This document shows, in pieces, positions 33,721-42,598 of a stretch of 64,000 nucleotides of DNA. The DNA is from Streptomyces roseofulvus. Lineage in GTDB: Bacteria > Actinomycetota > Actinomycetes > Streptomycetales > Streptomycetaceae. The notes beneath the pieces were generated by a model. It saw only the letters and a program-made list of their open reading frames with translations. It was not told where the DNA came from and ran no database searches. Location of the stretch: NCBI RefSeq assembly GCF_039534915.1, contig NZ_BAAAWE010000001.1, positions 6,510,001 through 6,574,000 of the forward strand, in the 5' to 3' direction. Position numbers and translations under genes: made by a program. The number at the start of each line of letters is the position of its first letter. Position 1 is the stretch's first letter.

Positions 33721-35562
33721 TCAGCCGTACAGCGCCTCGACCTCCGCCGCGTACGCCCGCTCGATCGCCTTGCGCTTCAGCTTCAGCGACGGGGTGAGCA
33801 GCCCGTGCTCCTCGCTGAAGGGGTGGGCGAGGATCCGGAAGGTGCGGATCGACTCGGCCTGCGACACCAGGGTGTTGGCGGCCACCACCCCGCGCCGGAT
33901 CTCCGTCTCCAGGTCCGGGTCGCGGACCAGCTCGGCGGGGGAGAGCGGCGGCCTGCCCTGGATGGCGAGCCAGTGGTCGACCGCCTCCTGGTCGAGGGTC
34001 ACCAGAGCCGCGACGTACGGGCGGTCGTTGCCGACGACGAGGCACTGGGCGATCAGCGGGTGCGCCCGCACCCGCTCCTCCAGTCCGCTCGGCGCCACGC
34101 TCTTGCCGCCGGACGTCACCAGGATCTCCTTCTTCCGCCCGGTGATCGTCAGATAGCCGTCGGCGTCCAGCGAGCCGAGGTCGCCGGTGGCCAGCCAGCC
34201 GTCGTTCAGGACGGCGGCGGTGGCCGCCGGGTCGTTGAGGTAGCCGGAGAAGACCTGGCCGCCGTGGACCCACACCTCGCCGTCCTCCGCGATGTGCACG
34301 GTGGTCCCCGGCACGGGCCGGCCCACCGTGCCGTACCGGACCCGGCCCGGTGGGTTCGCGGTCGCGGCGGCCGTCGACTCCGTCAGGCCGTACCCCTCGA
34401 AGACGGTGACGCCGGCGCCCGCGAAGAACAGCCCGGTGGCGCGGTCCATCGCCGAGCCGCCCGACATCGCGTACCGGATCCGGCCGCCCAGCGCCTCGCG
34501 CACCTTGGTGTACACCGTCCTGTCGAAGAACTGGTGCTGCACCCGCAGCGCCGCCGACGGCCCCGGACCCTGGCCGAACGCCTTCTGCTCCAGGGCCTCC
34601 GCGTACTTCACGGCCACGTCCACGGCCTTGTCGAAGACCGCCGCCCGGCCGTCCCTCTCGGCCCTGCGCCGCGCCGCGTGGAAGATCTTCTCGAAGACGT
34701 ACGGCACGGCGAGGACGAAACGCGGCCGGAAGGACACCAGGTCGGGCAGGAGCGCGGAGGCGGTCATCGACGGCTGGTGCCCCAGCTTCACCCCGCCGCG
34801 CACCGCCGCCACCTCCACCATCCGCCCGAAGACGTGGGCCAGCGGCAGGAAGAGCAGGGTGGACGCCTGGTCGCCGGGGCGGGAGCGGAAGACCGGCTCC
34901 CAGCCGGCGAGCAGGGCGTCCGTCTCGTGCAGGAAGTGGGCGTGGGTGATCACGCAGCCCTTGGGGCGGCCGGTGGTCCCCGAGGTGTAGATGACCGTCG
35001 CCACCGACTCGGGGGTGACCGCGCGGCGGTGCCGGTGCACGACGTCCTCGTCGATGCCCTCCCCGGCGGCGGTCAGCTCCGCGACCGCGCCGGGGCCGGC
35101 GTCCTCGCCCGGGTCCAGCTGCCACAGCCGCTGGAGCCGGGGCAGCCGGTCCACGACGGATCCGATGGTCATGGCGTGGTCCTCGTGCTCCACCACGCAC
35201 GCGGTGACCTCGGCGTCGTGCAGCATCCAGTGCACCTGGTCGGCGGAGGAGGTCGGGTAGACCGGTACGGGCTGGGCGCCGAGCGTCCACAGCGCGAAGT
35301 CGAAGAGCGTCCACTCGTAGCGGGTACGGGACATGATGGCGACCCGGTCGCCGAACCGGACCCCGTGCGCGACCAGCCCCTTCGCCAGCGCCAGCACCTC
35401 GTCCCGGAACCGGGCGCAGCTCACGTCCTCCCAGGACCCGTCGGCCGCCCGGCGTCCGAAGGCGACCGCGTCGGGGGTGTCGGCGGCGCGGGCGAAGACG
35501 GCGTCCGCAAGGCCGCCGCTCAGCGGAGCCGCCTCGACGGGCGGCACGGTGAACTCGCGCAC
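33721..35562 (-). CDS. Long-chain acyl-CoA synthetase (FadD-like)
   Basis: A 613-residue AMP-forming enzyme that activates fatty acids to acyl-CoA. Motifs: YTSGTTGRPKG (ATP-binding P-loop), GYGLTES (adenylate), ATGDLGSLDADGYLTITGRKKE (hinge) and a C-terminal Lys in SLKLKRK. GGGAGGAG precedes GTG 35562. The length and domain order match bacterial FadD15-type enzymes. A minisatellite-like spacer separates it from the LysR gene upstream. Confidence 0.92.
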   Translation of the reverse strand: MREFTVPPVEAAPLSGGLADAVFARAADTPDAVAFGRRAADGSWEDVSCARFRDEVLALAKGLVAHGVRFGDRVAIMSRTRYEWTLFDFALWTLGAQPVPVYPTSSADQVHWMLHDAEVTACVVEHEDHAMTIGSVVDRLPRLQRLWQLDPGEDAGPGAVAELTAAGEGIDEDVVHRHRRAVTPESVATVIYTSGTTGRPKGCVITHAHFLHETDALLAGWEPVFRSRPGDQASTLLFLPLAHVFGRMVEVAAVRGGVKLGHQPSMTASALLPDLVSFRPRFVLAVPYVFEKIFHAARRRAERDGRAAVFDKAVDVAVKYAEALEQKAFGQGPGPSAALRVQHQFFDRTVYTKVREALGGRIRYAMSGGSAMDRATGLFFAGAGVTVFEGYGLTESTAAATANPPGRVRYGTVGRPVPGTTVHIAEDGEVWVHGGQVFSGYLNDPAATAAVLNDGWLATGDLGSLDADGYLTITGRKKEILVTSGGKSVAPSGLEERVRAHPLIAQCLVVGNDRPYVAALVTLDQEAVDHWLAIQGRPPLSPAELVRDPDLETEIRRGVVAANTLVSQAESIRTFRILAHPFSEEHGLLTPSLKLKRKAIERAYAAEVEALYG

Positions 35563-35924
35563 GGACCTGCTCCTCCCTCGACGGCTCGGTGGCTGAAAGG
35601 GGCCGCTGTGACGGCTGCGGCGCCGTGACCGTACCCCACCGGAAGCGGCGGCGGCAGGACCTTCACCAAGCCGCGACATTCCCCGTTCGCACAGGTCAGG
35701 GCCGGTGAGAAGGCAAGTGACGGCCGACCGGGGCCCGTTGCGTACCGCTCGGTACGCCCCACCCCCGCCAAGTCTCCACCGAATCTGTACCCCCCGACCA
35801 CGCCCCAAGACCGGCCGGTATCCACCCGAGGTCCCGCGCCCGCGCCCGGGCGCCCGGGGCCGGCGCCCCGCGGAGCCCTCCGGGCCGGCGCCCGGGACCC
35901 CGGGGCCGGCGCCCCGGCGGCCCG
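35563..35924. other. Non-coding spacer upstream of fadD
   Basis: No frame here reads like protein. It contains the likely fadD promoter close to 35562 and, further out, three copies of a GGGCCGGCGCC-type motif (around 35857-35917) that merge into the hairpin and repeat array beyond. Confidence 0.4.
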
Positions 35925-35948
35925 GGGCAGCGGCTGTAGCCGCTGCCC
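35925..35948. repeat. 11-bp perfect hairpin bordering the repeat array
   Basis: GGGCAGCGGCT-GT-AGCCGCTGCCC forms an 11-base perfect stem with a two-base loop, immediately left of the tandem repeats. It could be a terminator or a folding element. It has no T-run on either strand. Confidence 0.5.
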
Positions 35949-36180
35949 GGTGGCGCGGGGGCCGGTGCCGTACCCCGGTGGCGCGGAGGCCGGTGCCGTA
36001 CCCCGGCGGCGCGGAGGCCGGTGCCGTACCCCGGCGGCCCGGTGGCGCGGAGGCCGGAGCCGTCGCCGTACTCCCCGGCGGCCCGGAGCCGTACCCCGGT
36101 GGCGCGGAGGCCGGTGCCGTAGACCGGGGGCCCGGTGGCGCGGGGGCCGGTGCCGTCGCCGTACCCCTGGTGGCGCGGGA
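35946..36180. repeat. 27-28 bp GC-rich tandem repeat array, about 7-8 units
   Basis: Tandem units of about 28 bp follow CCCCGGTGGCGCGGAGGCCG plus GTGCCGTA. Two copies are identical at 35973-36000 and 36094-36121. Others carry single changes (36001-36028) or insertions (36029-36070, 36122-36163). Unit lengths of 27, 28, 28, 42, 23, 28 and 42 are mostly not multiples of three, so frame is not kept and a repeat protein is unlikely. It lies between the LysR and fadD genes, both on the minus strand. Confidence 0.75.
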
Positions 36181-36291
36181 CCGCAGCCGCCGCACCGGCC
36201 CCGGCGCCGCAGCCCGTCGCCGGCCCGGGCGCCCTCGGCTGCCGCCCCACGGAGACCCCGGCCGTGCCCCGCCGCGCGCCCGCCCCGCCCG

Positions 36292-37164
36292 TCATCCCGG
36301 GCGGCGGAGGCCGTCGCCGCCCTTCAGGATCGCTTCCGCCAGGGCGTCCGCCGCCTCCTGGGTCGCCCCGCCGCGGCGGCCCTTGCGGAGGACGAAGTCG
36401 ACCTCGCCGAGTTCCGGCAGGCCGGCGCGGGCCGGTACGGGGACGAGGCCGGGTGGGACGAGGCCGCGGGTGTGGGCCATCACGCCCAGCCCCGCGCGGG
36501 CCGCCGCCACGTTGGCGCTCAGGCTGGAGCTGGTGCAGGCGATCCGCCAGGCCCGGCCCTCCGCCTCCAGGGCCGCGAGCGCGCGGGCCCGGGTGATGCC
36601 CGGCGGGGGATAGACGATCAGCGGCACCGGGCGCTCCGGGTCGAGCCGCAGCCCCGGCGCCCCGATCCAGACCAGGACGTCGCTCCACACCGGCACCCCG
36701 CCCTCGCCGTCCGCCCCGGCGCCCCGCTTGGCCAGGATCAGATCGAGCCGGCCCGCCGCGAGCCGCGCCTGGAGGACCCCGGACAGGCCGACGGTCAGCT
36801 CCAGGTCCACCTCGGGGTGGGCGCGCCGGAAGGACTCCAGGATCTCCGGCAGCCGGGTCGCCACGAAGTCCTCCGAGGCGCCGAACCGCAGCCGGCCCCG
36901 CAGCCGCGTCCCGGTGAAGAAGGCCGCCGCCCGCTCGTGCGCCTGGAGGATCGTGCGGGCGAAGCCGAGCATCGCCTGCCCGTCCTCGGTCAGCTCCACG
37001 CTGTGGGTGTCCCGGGTGAAGAGCGGCCGCCCGGTCGCCTCCTCCAGCCGCCGCACGTGCTGGCTGACGGTCGACTGGCGCAGCCCGAGCCGCCGGGCCG
37101 CCCGGGTGAAGCTCAGCGTCTGGGCGACGGCGAGGAAGGTGCGCAGCTGGGTGGGCTCGTACAC
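36292..37164 (-). CDS. LysR family transcriptional regulator
   Basis: A 290-residue regulator. The N-terminal winged helix (QLRTFLAVAQTLSFTRAARRLGLRQSTVSQHVRRLE) leads to a periplasmic-binding-type effector domain with LRGRLRFGASEDF. GTG 37164 is chosen by fold continuity. A T-N11-A LysR box (37178-37190) lies directly upstream between this gene and the divergent SBF-type transporter, indicating control of the transporter and itself. The effector is unknown. Confidence 0.92.
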   Translation of the reverse strand: MYEPTQLRTFLAVAQTLSFTRAARRLGLRQSTVSQHVRRLEEATGRPLFTRDTHSVELTEDGQAMLGFARTILQAHERAAAFFTGTRLRGRLRFGASEDFVATRLPEILESFRRAHPEVDLELTVGLSGVLQARLAAGRLDLILAKRGAGADGEGGVPVWSDVLVWIGAPGLRLDPERPVPLIVYPPPGITRARALAALEAEGRAWRIACTSSSLSANVAAARAGLGVMAHTRGLVPPGLVPVPARAGLPELGEVDFVLRKGRRGGATQEAADALAEAILKGGDGLRRPG

Positions 37165-37176
37165 GGAGCCGACGCT

Positions 37177-37191
37177 ATCGCGGATCGCGAT
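37177..37191. promoter_or_regulatory. LysR box in divergent promoter
   Basis: ATCGCG-GAT-CGCGAT is a perfect palindrome. Within it, TCGCGGATCGCGA fits the T-N11-A consensus for LysR-type regulators. It sits 13 bp upstream of the LysR start codon and about 105 bp before the transporter start. Confidence 0.65.
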
Positions 37192-37295
37192 GACAGTCAG
37201 TGCCCTGTACGGGATTCCCGATGACCGTCCCGTCGACCAGGATGGGGACCGCGCCCGGCGCACCCGACCCGACCCGTCCCCGCCCGTGTGGAGCC

Positions 37296-38327
37296 ATGAA
37301 CCGACGCCCCCGCCTGCCCGCCCGGCTGCCGGTCGACGGCTACGTCCTCGCCCTGCTCGGCACCGTCGGCCTCGCTGCCCTGCTGCCCGCCTCCGGCGCG
37401 GCCGCCGGCGTCGCGGAGGCCGCCGCCACCGGCGCGGTCGCCCTCCTGTTCTTCCTCTACGGCGCCCGGCTCTCCACCCGGGAGGCGCTCGACGGACTGC
37501 GCCACTGGCGGCTCCACCTCACCGTCCTCGGCTGCACCTTCCTCGTCTTCCCGCTGCTCGGCCTGGCCGCCCGCGGACTCGTCCCCGCCGTCCTCACCCC
37601 CCAGCTGTACAGCGGGTTCCTCTTCCTCTGCCTGGTCCCGTCGACCATCCAGTCGTCGATCGCCTTCACCTCGATCGCCCGCGGCAACGTGCCGGCCGCG
37701 ATCTGTGCCGGCTCCTTCTCCTCGCTCGCCGGCATCGTGCTGACCCCGCTGCTCGCCGCCGCCCTGCTCGGCGGGCACACCGGCGGCCTCTCCGCCGACG
37801 CCGTCGTCAGGATCGTCCTCCAGCTCATGGTGCCGTTCCTGCTCGGACAGGCGCTGCGCCGCCGGGTCGGCGGCTTCCTGGCCCGGCGGAAGAAGGCGCT
37901 CGGACACGTCGACCGGGGCTCGATCCTCCTCGTCGTCTACACCGCCTTCAGCCAGGGCATGGTCGCCGGCATCTGGCACCTGGTGACCCCCGGCCGGCTC
38001 GCCCTGCTGCTCGCCGCCGAGGCCGTCCTCCTCGCCCTGATGCTGGCCCTGACCTGGTACGGCGCCGGGAAGCTCGGGTTCGGACGGGCCGACCGGATCG
38101 CCGTGCAGTTCGCCGGGTCCAAGAAGAGCATGGCCGCCGGCCTGCCCATGGCGAGCGTCCTCTTCGGCGCACACGCCTCGCTCGCGGTGCTGCCGCTGAT
38201 GCTCTTCCACCAGATGCAGCTCATGGTCTGCGCGGTCCTCGCCCGGCGCCGGTCCCGCGACCCGGAGGAGACCGGGGCCGGCGCCCCCGTCCCGGGCACG
38301 CCCGCGCCGACCGTCACTCCCGGGTGA
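37296..38327 (+). CDS. SBF/bile-acid:Na+ symporter-like transporter
   Basis: A 343-residue integral membrane protein with about nine to ten helices. The sequence features FLYGARLSTREALDGLRHWRLH, LVPSTIQSSIAFTSIARGN and AGSKKSMAAGLPMASVLF match the SBF-like family (PF13593 type). It would move an organic anion with Na+ or H+. The start is uncertain: ATG 37296 has GGAG only two bases away, and an earlier ATG at 37221 is in frame. Divergent from the LysR gene that probably controls it. Confidence 0.85.
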   Translation: MNRRPRLPARLPVDGYVLALLGTVGLAALLPASGAAAGVAEAAATGAVALLFFLYGARLSTREALDGLRHWRLHLTVLGCTFLVFPLLGLAARGLVPAVLTPQLYSGFLFLCLVPSTIQSSIAFTSIARGNVPAAICAGSFSSLAGIVLTPLLAAALLGGHTGGLSADAVVRIVLQLMVPFLLGQALRRRVGGFLARRKKALGHVDRGSILLVVYTAFSQGMVAGIWHLVTPGRLALLLAAEAVLLALMLALTWYGAGKLGFGRADRIAVQFAGSKKSMAAGLPMASVLFGAHASLAVLPLMLFHQMQLMVCAVLARRRSRDPEETGAGAPVPGTPAPTVTPG

Positions 38328-38352
38328 TCACCCGGGCCGCTACGGTGCTCCC

Positions 38353-38766
38353 ATGCCCTCACTCGATCCCGGCCGCACCCGCGCGCACCGCGTCCCCATA
38401 CGGTACGGGTCCCGTCCCTGCTCCCTCGTCGTCTGCCGGGGCTGCTGCTGCGGCGACCCCCGCAAGAACCCCGGCACCGACCACGCCGCCCAGCTCGACC
38501 GGCTCCGCGCCGCCGCCGCGGCCTCCGGCGGAAAGCTCGCCGTCCGCACCAGCGACTGCCTCGGCCCCTGCGCCCAGGCCAACATCGTCGTCGTGCAGCC
38601 CTCCACCGAGGGCCGCCGCCGCGGCGGCCGGGCCGCCTGGATCGGCTTCACCCTCGACGACGACTGCCTCGACGACATCCTCGCCTGGACCGAGGCCGGC
38701 GGCCCCGGCCTCGCCCCGCCCCCGGCGACCCTGGCCCTCCAGATGATCGACCCGCCGAAGAACTAG
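38353..38766 (+). CDS. Thioredoxin-like [2Fe-2S] ferredoxin domain protein
   Basis: A 137-residue protein with a thioredoxin-like ferredoxin core. Cysteines lie at C28, C31, C32 and C33 in VVCRGCCCG and at C69 and C73 in DCLGPC. The second pair matches the family's C-x3-C, and the first cluster is richer in Cys than usual. It probably carries electrons or senses redox. TACGGT sits six bases before ATG without a Shine-Dalgarno, so it may be leaderless. It converges on fdhD. Confidence 0.8.
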   Translation: MPSLDPGRTRAHRVPIRYGSRPCSLVVCRGCCCGDPRKNPGTDHAAQLDRLRAAAAASGGKLAVRTSDCLGPCAQANIVVVQPSTEGRRRGGRAAWIGFTLDDDCLDDILAWTEAGGPGLAPPPATLALQMIDPPKN

Positions 38767-38772
38767 GGCCTC

Positions 38773-39603
38773 TCAGGCCGGCACGACCCGGTGCTCGCCC
38801 GCGTACACGTTCATGTCCGGCCCGCGCAGGAAGCCGACCAGCGTCAGCCCCGTCTCCGCCGCCAGGTCGACCGCCAGCGAGGACGGCGCGGACACCGCCG
38901 CGAGCACCGGGATCCCCGCCATCACCGCCTTCTGCGCCAGCTCGAACGAGGCCCGCCCGGACACCAGCAGCACCGCCCGGTCCAGCGGCAGCAGGTCCTC
39001 CCGCAGCGCCCGCCCGACCAGCTTGTCCACCGCGTTGTGCCGGCCCACGTCCTCGCGCACGTCGAGCAGCTCGCCGTCCTCCGAGAAGAGCGCTGCCGCG
39101 TGCAGCCCGCCCGTCGTGTCGAAGACCCTCTGCGCCGCCCGCAGCCGCACCGGCAGCTCCGACAGGAGCGCGGGGGAGACCCGTACCGGGGGAGTGTCCG
39201 CGATCGGGAAGCGCGCCGTCGTCCGCACCGCGTCCAGGCTCGCCTTGCCGCACAGCCCGCACGACGAGGTCGTGTACACGTTCCGTTCCAGTGTGATGTC
39301 GGGGACGACGACCTCCGGCGCCAGCCTCACGTCCACCACGTTGTAGGTGTTCGTGCCGTCCTCCTTCGCCCCCGCGCAGTACACGATGGACCGGACGTCG
39401 GCGGCCGAGGCGAGCACCCCCTCGCTCACCAGGAACCCCGCCGCCAGCGCGAAGTCGTCGCCCGGCGTCCGCATGGTGACGGCGAGCGGCCGCCCGTTCA
39501 GCCGGATCTCCAGCGGCTCCTCCGCCACCAGCGTGTCCGGCCGCGCGCTCACCGCCCCGCCGCGGATCCGCGTGACTCGCCGTCGCTCGGTGACCCGTCC
39601 CAT
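38773..39603 (-). CDS. fdhD: FdhD sulfurtransferase for formate dehydrogenase
   Basis: A 276-residue protein that transfers sulfur to the molybdenum cofactor of formate dehydrogenase. The sulfur-carrying loop is SSCGLCGK (C115, C118). Other family motifs are LNGRPLAVTMRTPGDDFALAAGFLVSEG and REDVGRHNAVDKL. ATG 39603 is used rather than a start 35 codons upstream. No formate dehydrogenase gene is in the window. It is adjacent to the 2Fe-2S protein gene, converging with it. Confidence 0.93.
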   Translation of the reverse strand: MGRVTERRRVTRIRGGAVSARPDTLVAEEPLEIRLNGRPLAVTMRTPGDDFALAAGFLVSEGVLASAADVRSIVYCAGAKEDGTNTYNVVDVRLAPEVVVPDITLERNVYTTSSCGLCGKASLDAVRTTARFPIADTPPVRVSPALLSELPVRLRAAQRVFDTTGGLHAAALFSEDGELLDVREDVGRHNAVDKLVGRALREDLLPLDRAVLLVSGRASFELAQKAVMAGIPVLAAVSAPSSLAVDLAAETGLTLVGFLRGPDMNVYAGEHRVVPA

Positions 39604-39822
39604 CCCCGCCGCCTTCGATTCCCTCGCTGTTCCCGACCTGACCCTGTCATTGTCCGCCACCCCGGTGCCCCCCGCCCGAACCCGGTGCGCCGCCTGACCC
39701 CTTGTCACGGTCGGACAGGCGACTCGGGGGAATCTTGGTGGTTTACGTCACCTGTTACCCATCAGTCGCTGGCAAGACTGGGTGGCTCCTGCCGCTGAAC
39801 GAACCATCGAGGGGGTCCCGGG

Positions 39823-40767
39823 ATGACGGGCACTCGCATCGCCGCGCTCGGGCACTACCAGCCCGCCAAGGTGCTGACCAACCACGACCTGGCCGAACGG
39901 GTCGACACCAGCGACGAGTGGATCCTCAGCCGGGTCGGCATCCGCACGCGGCACGTCGCCGGTCCCGAGGAGCCGGTCGACGAGCTCGCCGCGCACGCGG
40001 CGGGCAAGGCGCTCGCCGCCGCGGGGCTCACCGCCGGGGACATCGACTACGTCATCGTCGCCACCTCCACCGCGATCGACCGCTCGCCCAACACCGCCGC
40101 CCGGGTCGCCGCCCGCCTCGGCATGGACGCGCCCGCCACCCTCGACCTCAACGTGGTCTGCGCCGGCTTCACCCACGCCCTCGCCACCGCCGACCACACG
40201 ATCCGCGCCGGGGCCGCCCGCCGCGCCCTCGTCATCGGCGCCGACAAGATGACCGAGATCACCGACTGGACCGACCGCACCACCTGCGTCCTCACCGGCG
40301 ACGGCGCCGGCGCCGTGATCGTCGAGGCCACCGAGACCGACACCGGCGCCATCGGCCCCGTCCTGTGGGGCTCGGTCCCCGAGATGGGCCACGCCGTCCG
40401 CATCGAGGGCACCCCGCCGCGCTTCGCCCAGGAGGGCCAGAGCGTCTACCGCTGGGCCACCCAGAAGCTGCCCGCCCTCGCCCGCGAGGCCTGCGCCCGC
40501 TCCGGCATCGCCCCCGAGGACCTCGCCGGCGTCGTCCTCCACCAGGCCAACCTGCGGATCATCGAGCCGCTCGCCGCGAAGATCGGCGCCGTCAACGCGG
40601 TCGTCGCCCGGGACGTCGTCGACTCCGGCAACACCTCCGCCGCCTCCGTGCCGCTCGCCCTCGCCAAGCTCGTCGAGCGCGGCGAGCTCCCCTCCGGCGC
40701 CCCCGTCCTCCTCTTCGGCTTCGGCGGCAACCTCTCCTACGCCGGCCAGGTCGTCCGCGTCCCCTGA
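39823..40767 (+). CDS. Beta-ketoacyl-ACP synthase III-like (FabH paralogue)
   Basis: A 314-residue thiolase-fold enzyme. The catalytic triad is C113 (LNVVCAGF), H240 (LHQANLRI) and N270 (SGNTSAAS), as in FabH. It condenses an acyl-CoA starter with malonyl-ACP. No fab gene cluster surrounds it, so this is probably a secondary FabH-type enzyme for a specialised acyl chain. GAGGGGG precedes ATG 39823. An AT-rich promoter region (39741-39765) precedes it. Confidence 0.88.
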   Translation: MTGTRIAALGHYQPAKVLTNHDLAERVDTSDEWILSRVGIRTRHVAGPEEPVDELAAHAAGKALAAAGLTAGDIDYVIVATSTAIDRSPNTAARVAARLGMDAPATLDLNVVCAGFTHALATADHTIRAGAARRALVIGADKMTEITDWTDRTTCVLTGDGAGAVIVEATETDTGAIGPVLWGSVPEMGHAVRIEGTPPRFAQEGQSVYRWATQKLPALAREACARSGIAPEDLAGVVLHQANLRIIEPLAAKIGAVNAVVARDVVDSGNTSAASVPLALAKLVERGELPSGAPVLLFGFGGNLSYAGQVVRVP

Positions 40768-40933
40768 ACGCCCCGCCGCGTGCCCCGTACGGCGCAGCGC
40801 GAGGAGGGCCCGGTGGCGGCGCCCCCGGGCCGCACCTAGCTTCGATCGCGGTGGGGGTGCCCGCGCCGACGGCGCCGGACCCGGACGCGGAGCGGCTCCG
40901 CGCGCCTGCCCCCGCCGCGACCCGGAGGACCGC

Positions 40934-41479
40934 ATGCGCGCGATACGTACCGCTTCCGCCGCCCTGCTGATCACCGCGGCCGTGGCGGTGTCCGCCCCCA
41001 CGGCCTCCGCCGACGACGGAACCACGCCGAACGTCACCTCCTTCGGTTTCTCCGTCACCCCGAGCACGGTCGCCCCCGGCGGGACGGTCACCCTGACCAC
41101 GGAGGGCTGCGAGGTCCCGTCCGTGACGGTCACCTCCGGGATCTTCGACACCGTCACCCTCACCGAGGGCCGCCCCGGCACCGCCACCGTCGACCTCGAC
41201 GCGAAGGCCGGCGCCGAGTACGAGATCGCCTTCGACTGCAAGGGCGAGCGCGGCACCACCACCCTGACCGTCGCCCACGGCACCACCCCGCCGGCCCCGG
41301 TCACTCCGCCCGCCCCGCCCGCCCCGCGCAAGGGCGTCAAGGCGGGCTTCGGCAGCTCCACCGGCTCCGACGCCCTCGGCACCGCCGAGCTGGCGACCGG
41401 TGCCGTCCTCATCGCCGGAGCCCTGGGCGCCGCCGTCGCCCTCGCCCGCCGCCGCGGCCGGTCCGGCGGCCGCCCCTGA
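40934..41479 (+). CDS. Secreted protein with C-terminal membrane anchor, sortase-linked
   Basis: A 181-residue protein. Residues 1-26 (MRAIRTASAALLITAAVAVSAPTASA) are a signal peptide. The central part is a beta-sandwich-like domain with two cysteines. It is followed by a Pro-rich linker, a hydrophobic helix (about 152-172) and an RRRGRSGGRP tail. That C-terminus has the helix and positive tail of a sorting signal, but no LPxTG-type motif precedes it. The class F sortase gene follows 84 bp downstream, so the protein may be its partner by location only. Confidence 0.75.
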   Translation: MRAIRTASAALLITAAVAVSAPTASADDGTTPNVTSFGFSVTPSTVAPGGTVTLTTEGCEVPSVTVTSGIFDTVTLTEGRPGTATVDLDAKAGAEYEIAFDCKGERGTTTLTVAHGTTPPAPVTPPAPPAPRKGVKAGFGSSTGSDALGTAELATGAVLIAGALGAAVALARRRGRSGGRP

Positions 41480-41563
41480 GACGGCCCCTCCGCCCCGGTG
41501 TGACGAGGTCCGGGACGGAGGGGCGACCAGCAGCACCGCATCCGAGCCGAGGAGGCCGAGCCC

Positions 41564-42199
41564 GTGGAGAGCGCGTACGGCCGGCGCGGCGCCTGGGGCG
41601 TCGTCGCGGTCCTCCTCCTCGTCGGCGTCCACCTGGTCCGGGGCGGTACGGAGCAGCTCACCGCCTCCGGTCCGCCCCGGCCCCTCGCGGCGGACGCCCC
41701 GGCGGCCCCGGCACCCCCGCCACCGCCGGCCCGCCCGGGCCTCCCGGCCGCCGCCCCGCTGGCGGTCGCCGTCCCCGCGCTCGGCGTGGACGCCCCGCTC
41801 ACCCAGGTCGGCCTGGACGCCGACGGCTGGATCGAGGCCCCGCCGCCCGAGCACCCCGGCCGCGCCGGCTGGTACACCGGCGCCGTCACCCCCGGCGAAC
41901 CCGGCACCGCCGTCGTCGTCGGCCACGTCGACACCCCGGCGGGACCGGCCGTCTTCCACGCCCTGGGCTCCCTCACCCGCGGCCGCGCGATCGAGATCCG
42001 CCGCGCCGACGGCCGGACCGCCGTCTTCACCGTCCACGGCGTCGAGCTCGTCCCGAAGGACGGCTTCCCCGCCGAGCGCGTCTACGCCTCCACCGGCACC
42101 CCCGAACTCCGCGTGATCACCTGCGGCGGCCCCTACACCCGCGCCACCGGCTACACCGGCAACGTCGTCGTCTCCGCGCGCCTCACCGCCGTCCGCTGA
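41564..42199 (+). CDS. Class F sortase
   Basis: A 211-residue membrane-anchored transpeptidase. One N-terminal transmembrane helix (about 12-24) precedes a Pro-rich linker and the sortase barrel. The catalytic histidine is H121 in VGHVDT, the cysteine is C187 in ITCGGPY and an Arg in the closing VVSARL strand completes the site. These match actinobacterial class F sortases. GAGGAGG precedes GTG 41564. Its likely substrate is the neighbouring anchor protein or others elsewhere. Confidence 0.9.
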   Translation: MESAYGRRGAWGVVAVLLLVGVHLVRGGTEQLTASGPPRPLAADAPAAPAPPPPPARPGLPAAAPLAVAVPALGVDAPLTQVGLDADGWIEAPPPEHPGRAGWYTGAVTPGEPGTAVVVGHVDTPAGPAVFHALGSLTRGRAIEIRRADGRTAVFTVHGVELVPKDGFPAERVYASTGTPELRVITCGGPYTRATGYTGNVVVSARLTAVR

Positions 42200-42469
42200 C
42201 CTGACGTATTCCGGACACGAAGTGGCCTGGACCAACCCGCCGGGGACAAGGTGGTACCCGGAGCGGGCGTCGGGGGGCGCCCGGCTCCAGGCCGCCGAGG
42301 CGGCATCCCTCGGGGATGGGCGGTCCCCGTGCGCCCGGTCACGACCCGGGGTCCACCGGCGCACGGGACCACCCCCGACGACGGAAAACGCTGGTGAAAG
42401 CCCCCGCGAACCCCTGGTAGAGTTATCCATGTCGCCGCGGGGAACGCCCCGCGAAACGACAGACACCTT
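42200..42469 (+). promoter_or_regulatory. 270 bp spacer with tRNA-Leu promoter
   Basis: No gene is visible. TAGAGT (42418-42423) is the best -10 element, with TGAAAG 17 bases upstream as a weak -35. The precursor leader contains a CGCGGGG-AACG-CCCCGCG hairpin (42436-42453). The remainder looks featureless. Confidence 0.45.
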
Positions 42470-42557
42470 GTCCGGGTGGCGGAATGGCAGACGCGCTAGC
42501 TTGAGGTGCTAGTGCCCTTTATCGGGCGTGGGGGTTCAAGTCCCCCCTCGGACACCA
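42470..42557 (+). tRNA. tRNA-Leu (anticodon GAG)
   Basis: A complete type II tRNA with acceptor GTCCGGG paired to CTCGGAC (one G-U), the D-arm, an anticodon stem CTAGC/GCTAG around TTGAGGT (anticodon GAG), a long variable arm TGCCCTTTATCGGGCG and a T-stem GGGGG-TTCAAGT-CCCCC. The CCA end is encoded. It reads the CUC codon, which is heavily used here. Confidence 0.97.
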
Positions 42558-42559
42558 GA

Positions 42560-42598
42560 CGAAAGCGCCGGTCGATCTCGTATCGACCGGCGCTTTCG
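42560..42598 (+). terminator. Terminator downstream of tRNA-Leu
   Basis: CGAAAGCGCCGGTCGAT pairs perfectly over 17 bases with ATCGACCGGCGCTTTCG, with a CTCGT loop. It starts three bases after the tRNA and lacks a long T-run, as is common for actinobacterial hairpin terminators. Confidence 0.85.

Noticed and set aside
35696..36688. Possible Pro/Gly-rich repeat protein encoded by the tandem array.
   Set aside because: Most unit lengths (28, 23 bp) are not multiples of three, so the frame changes from unit to unit on both strands.
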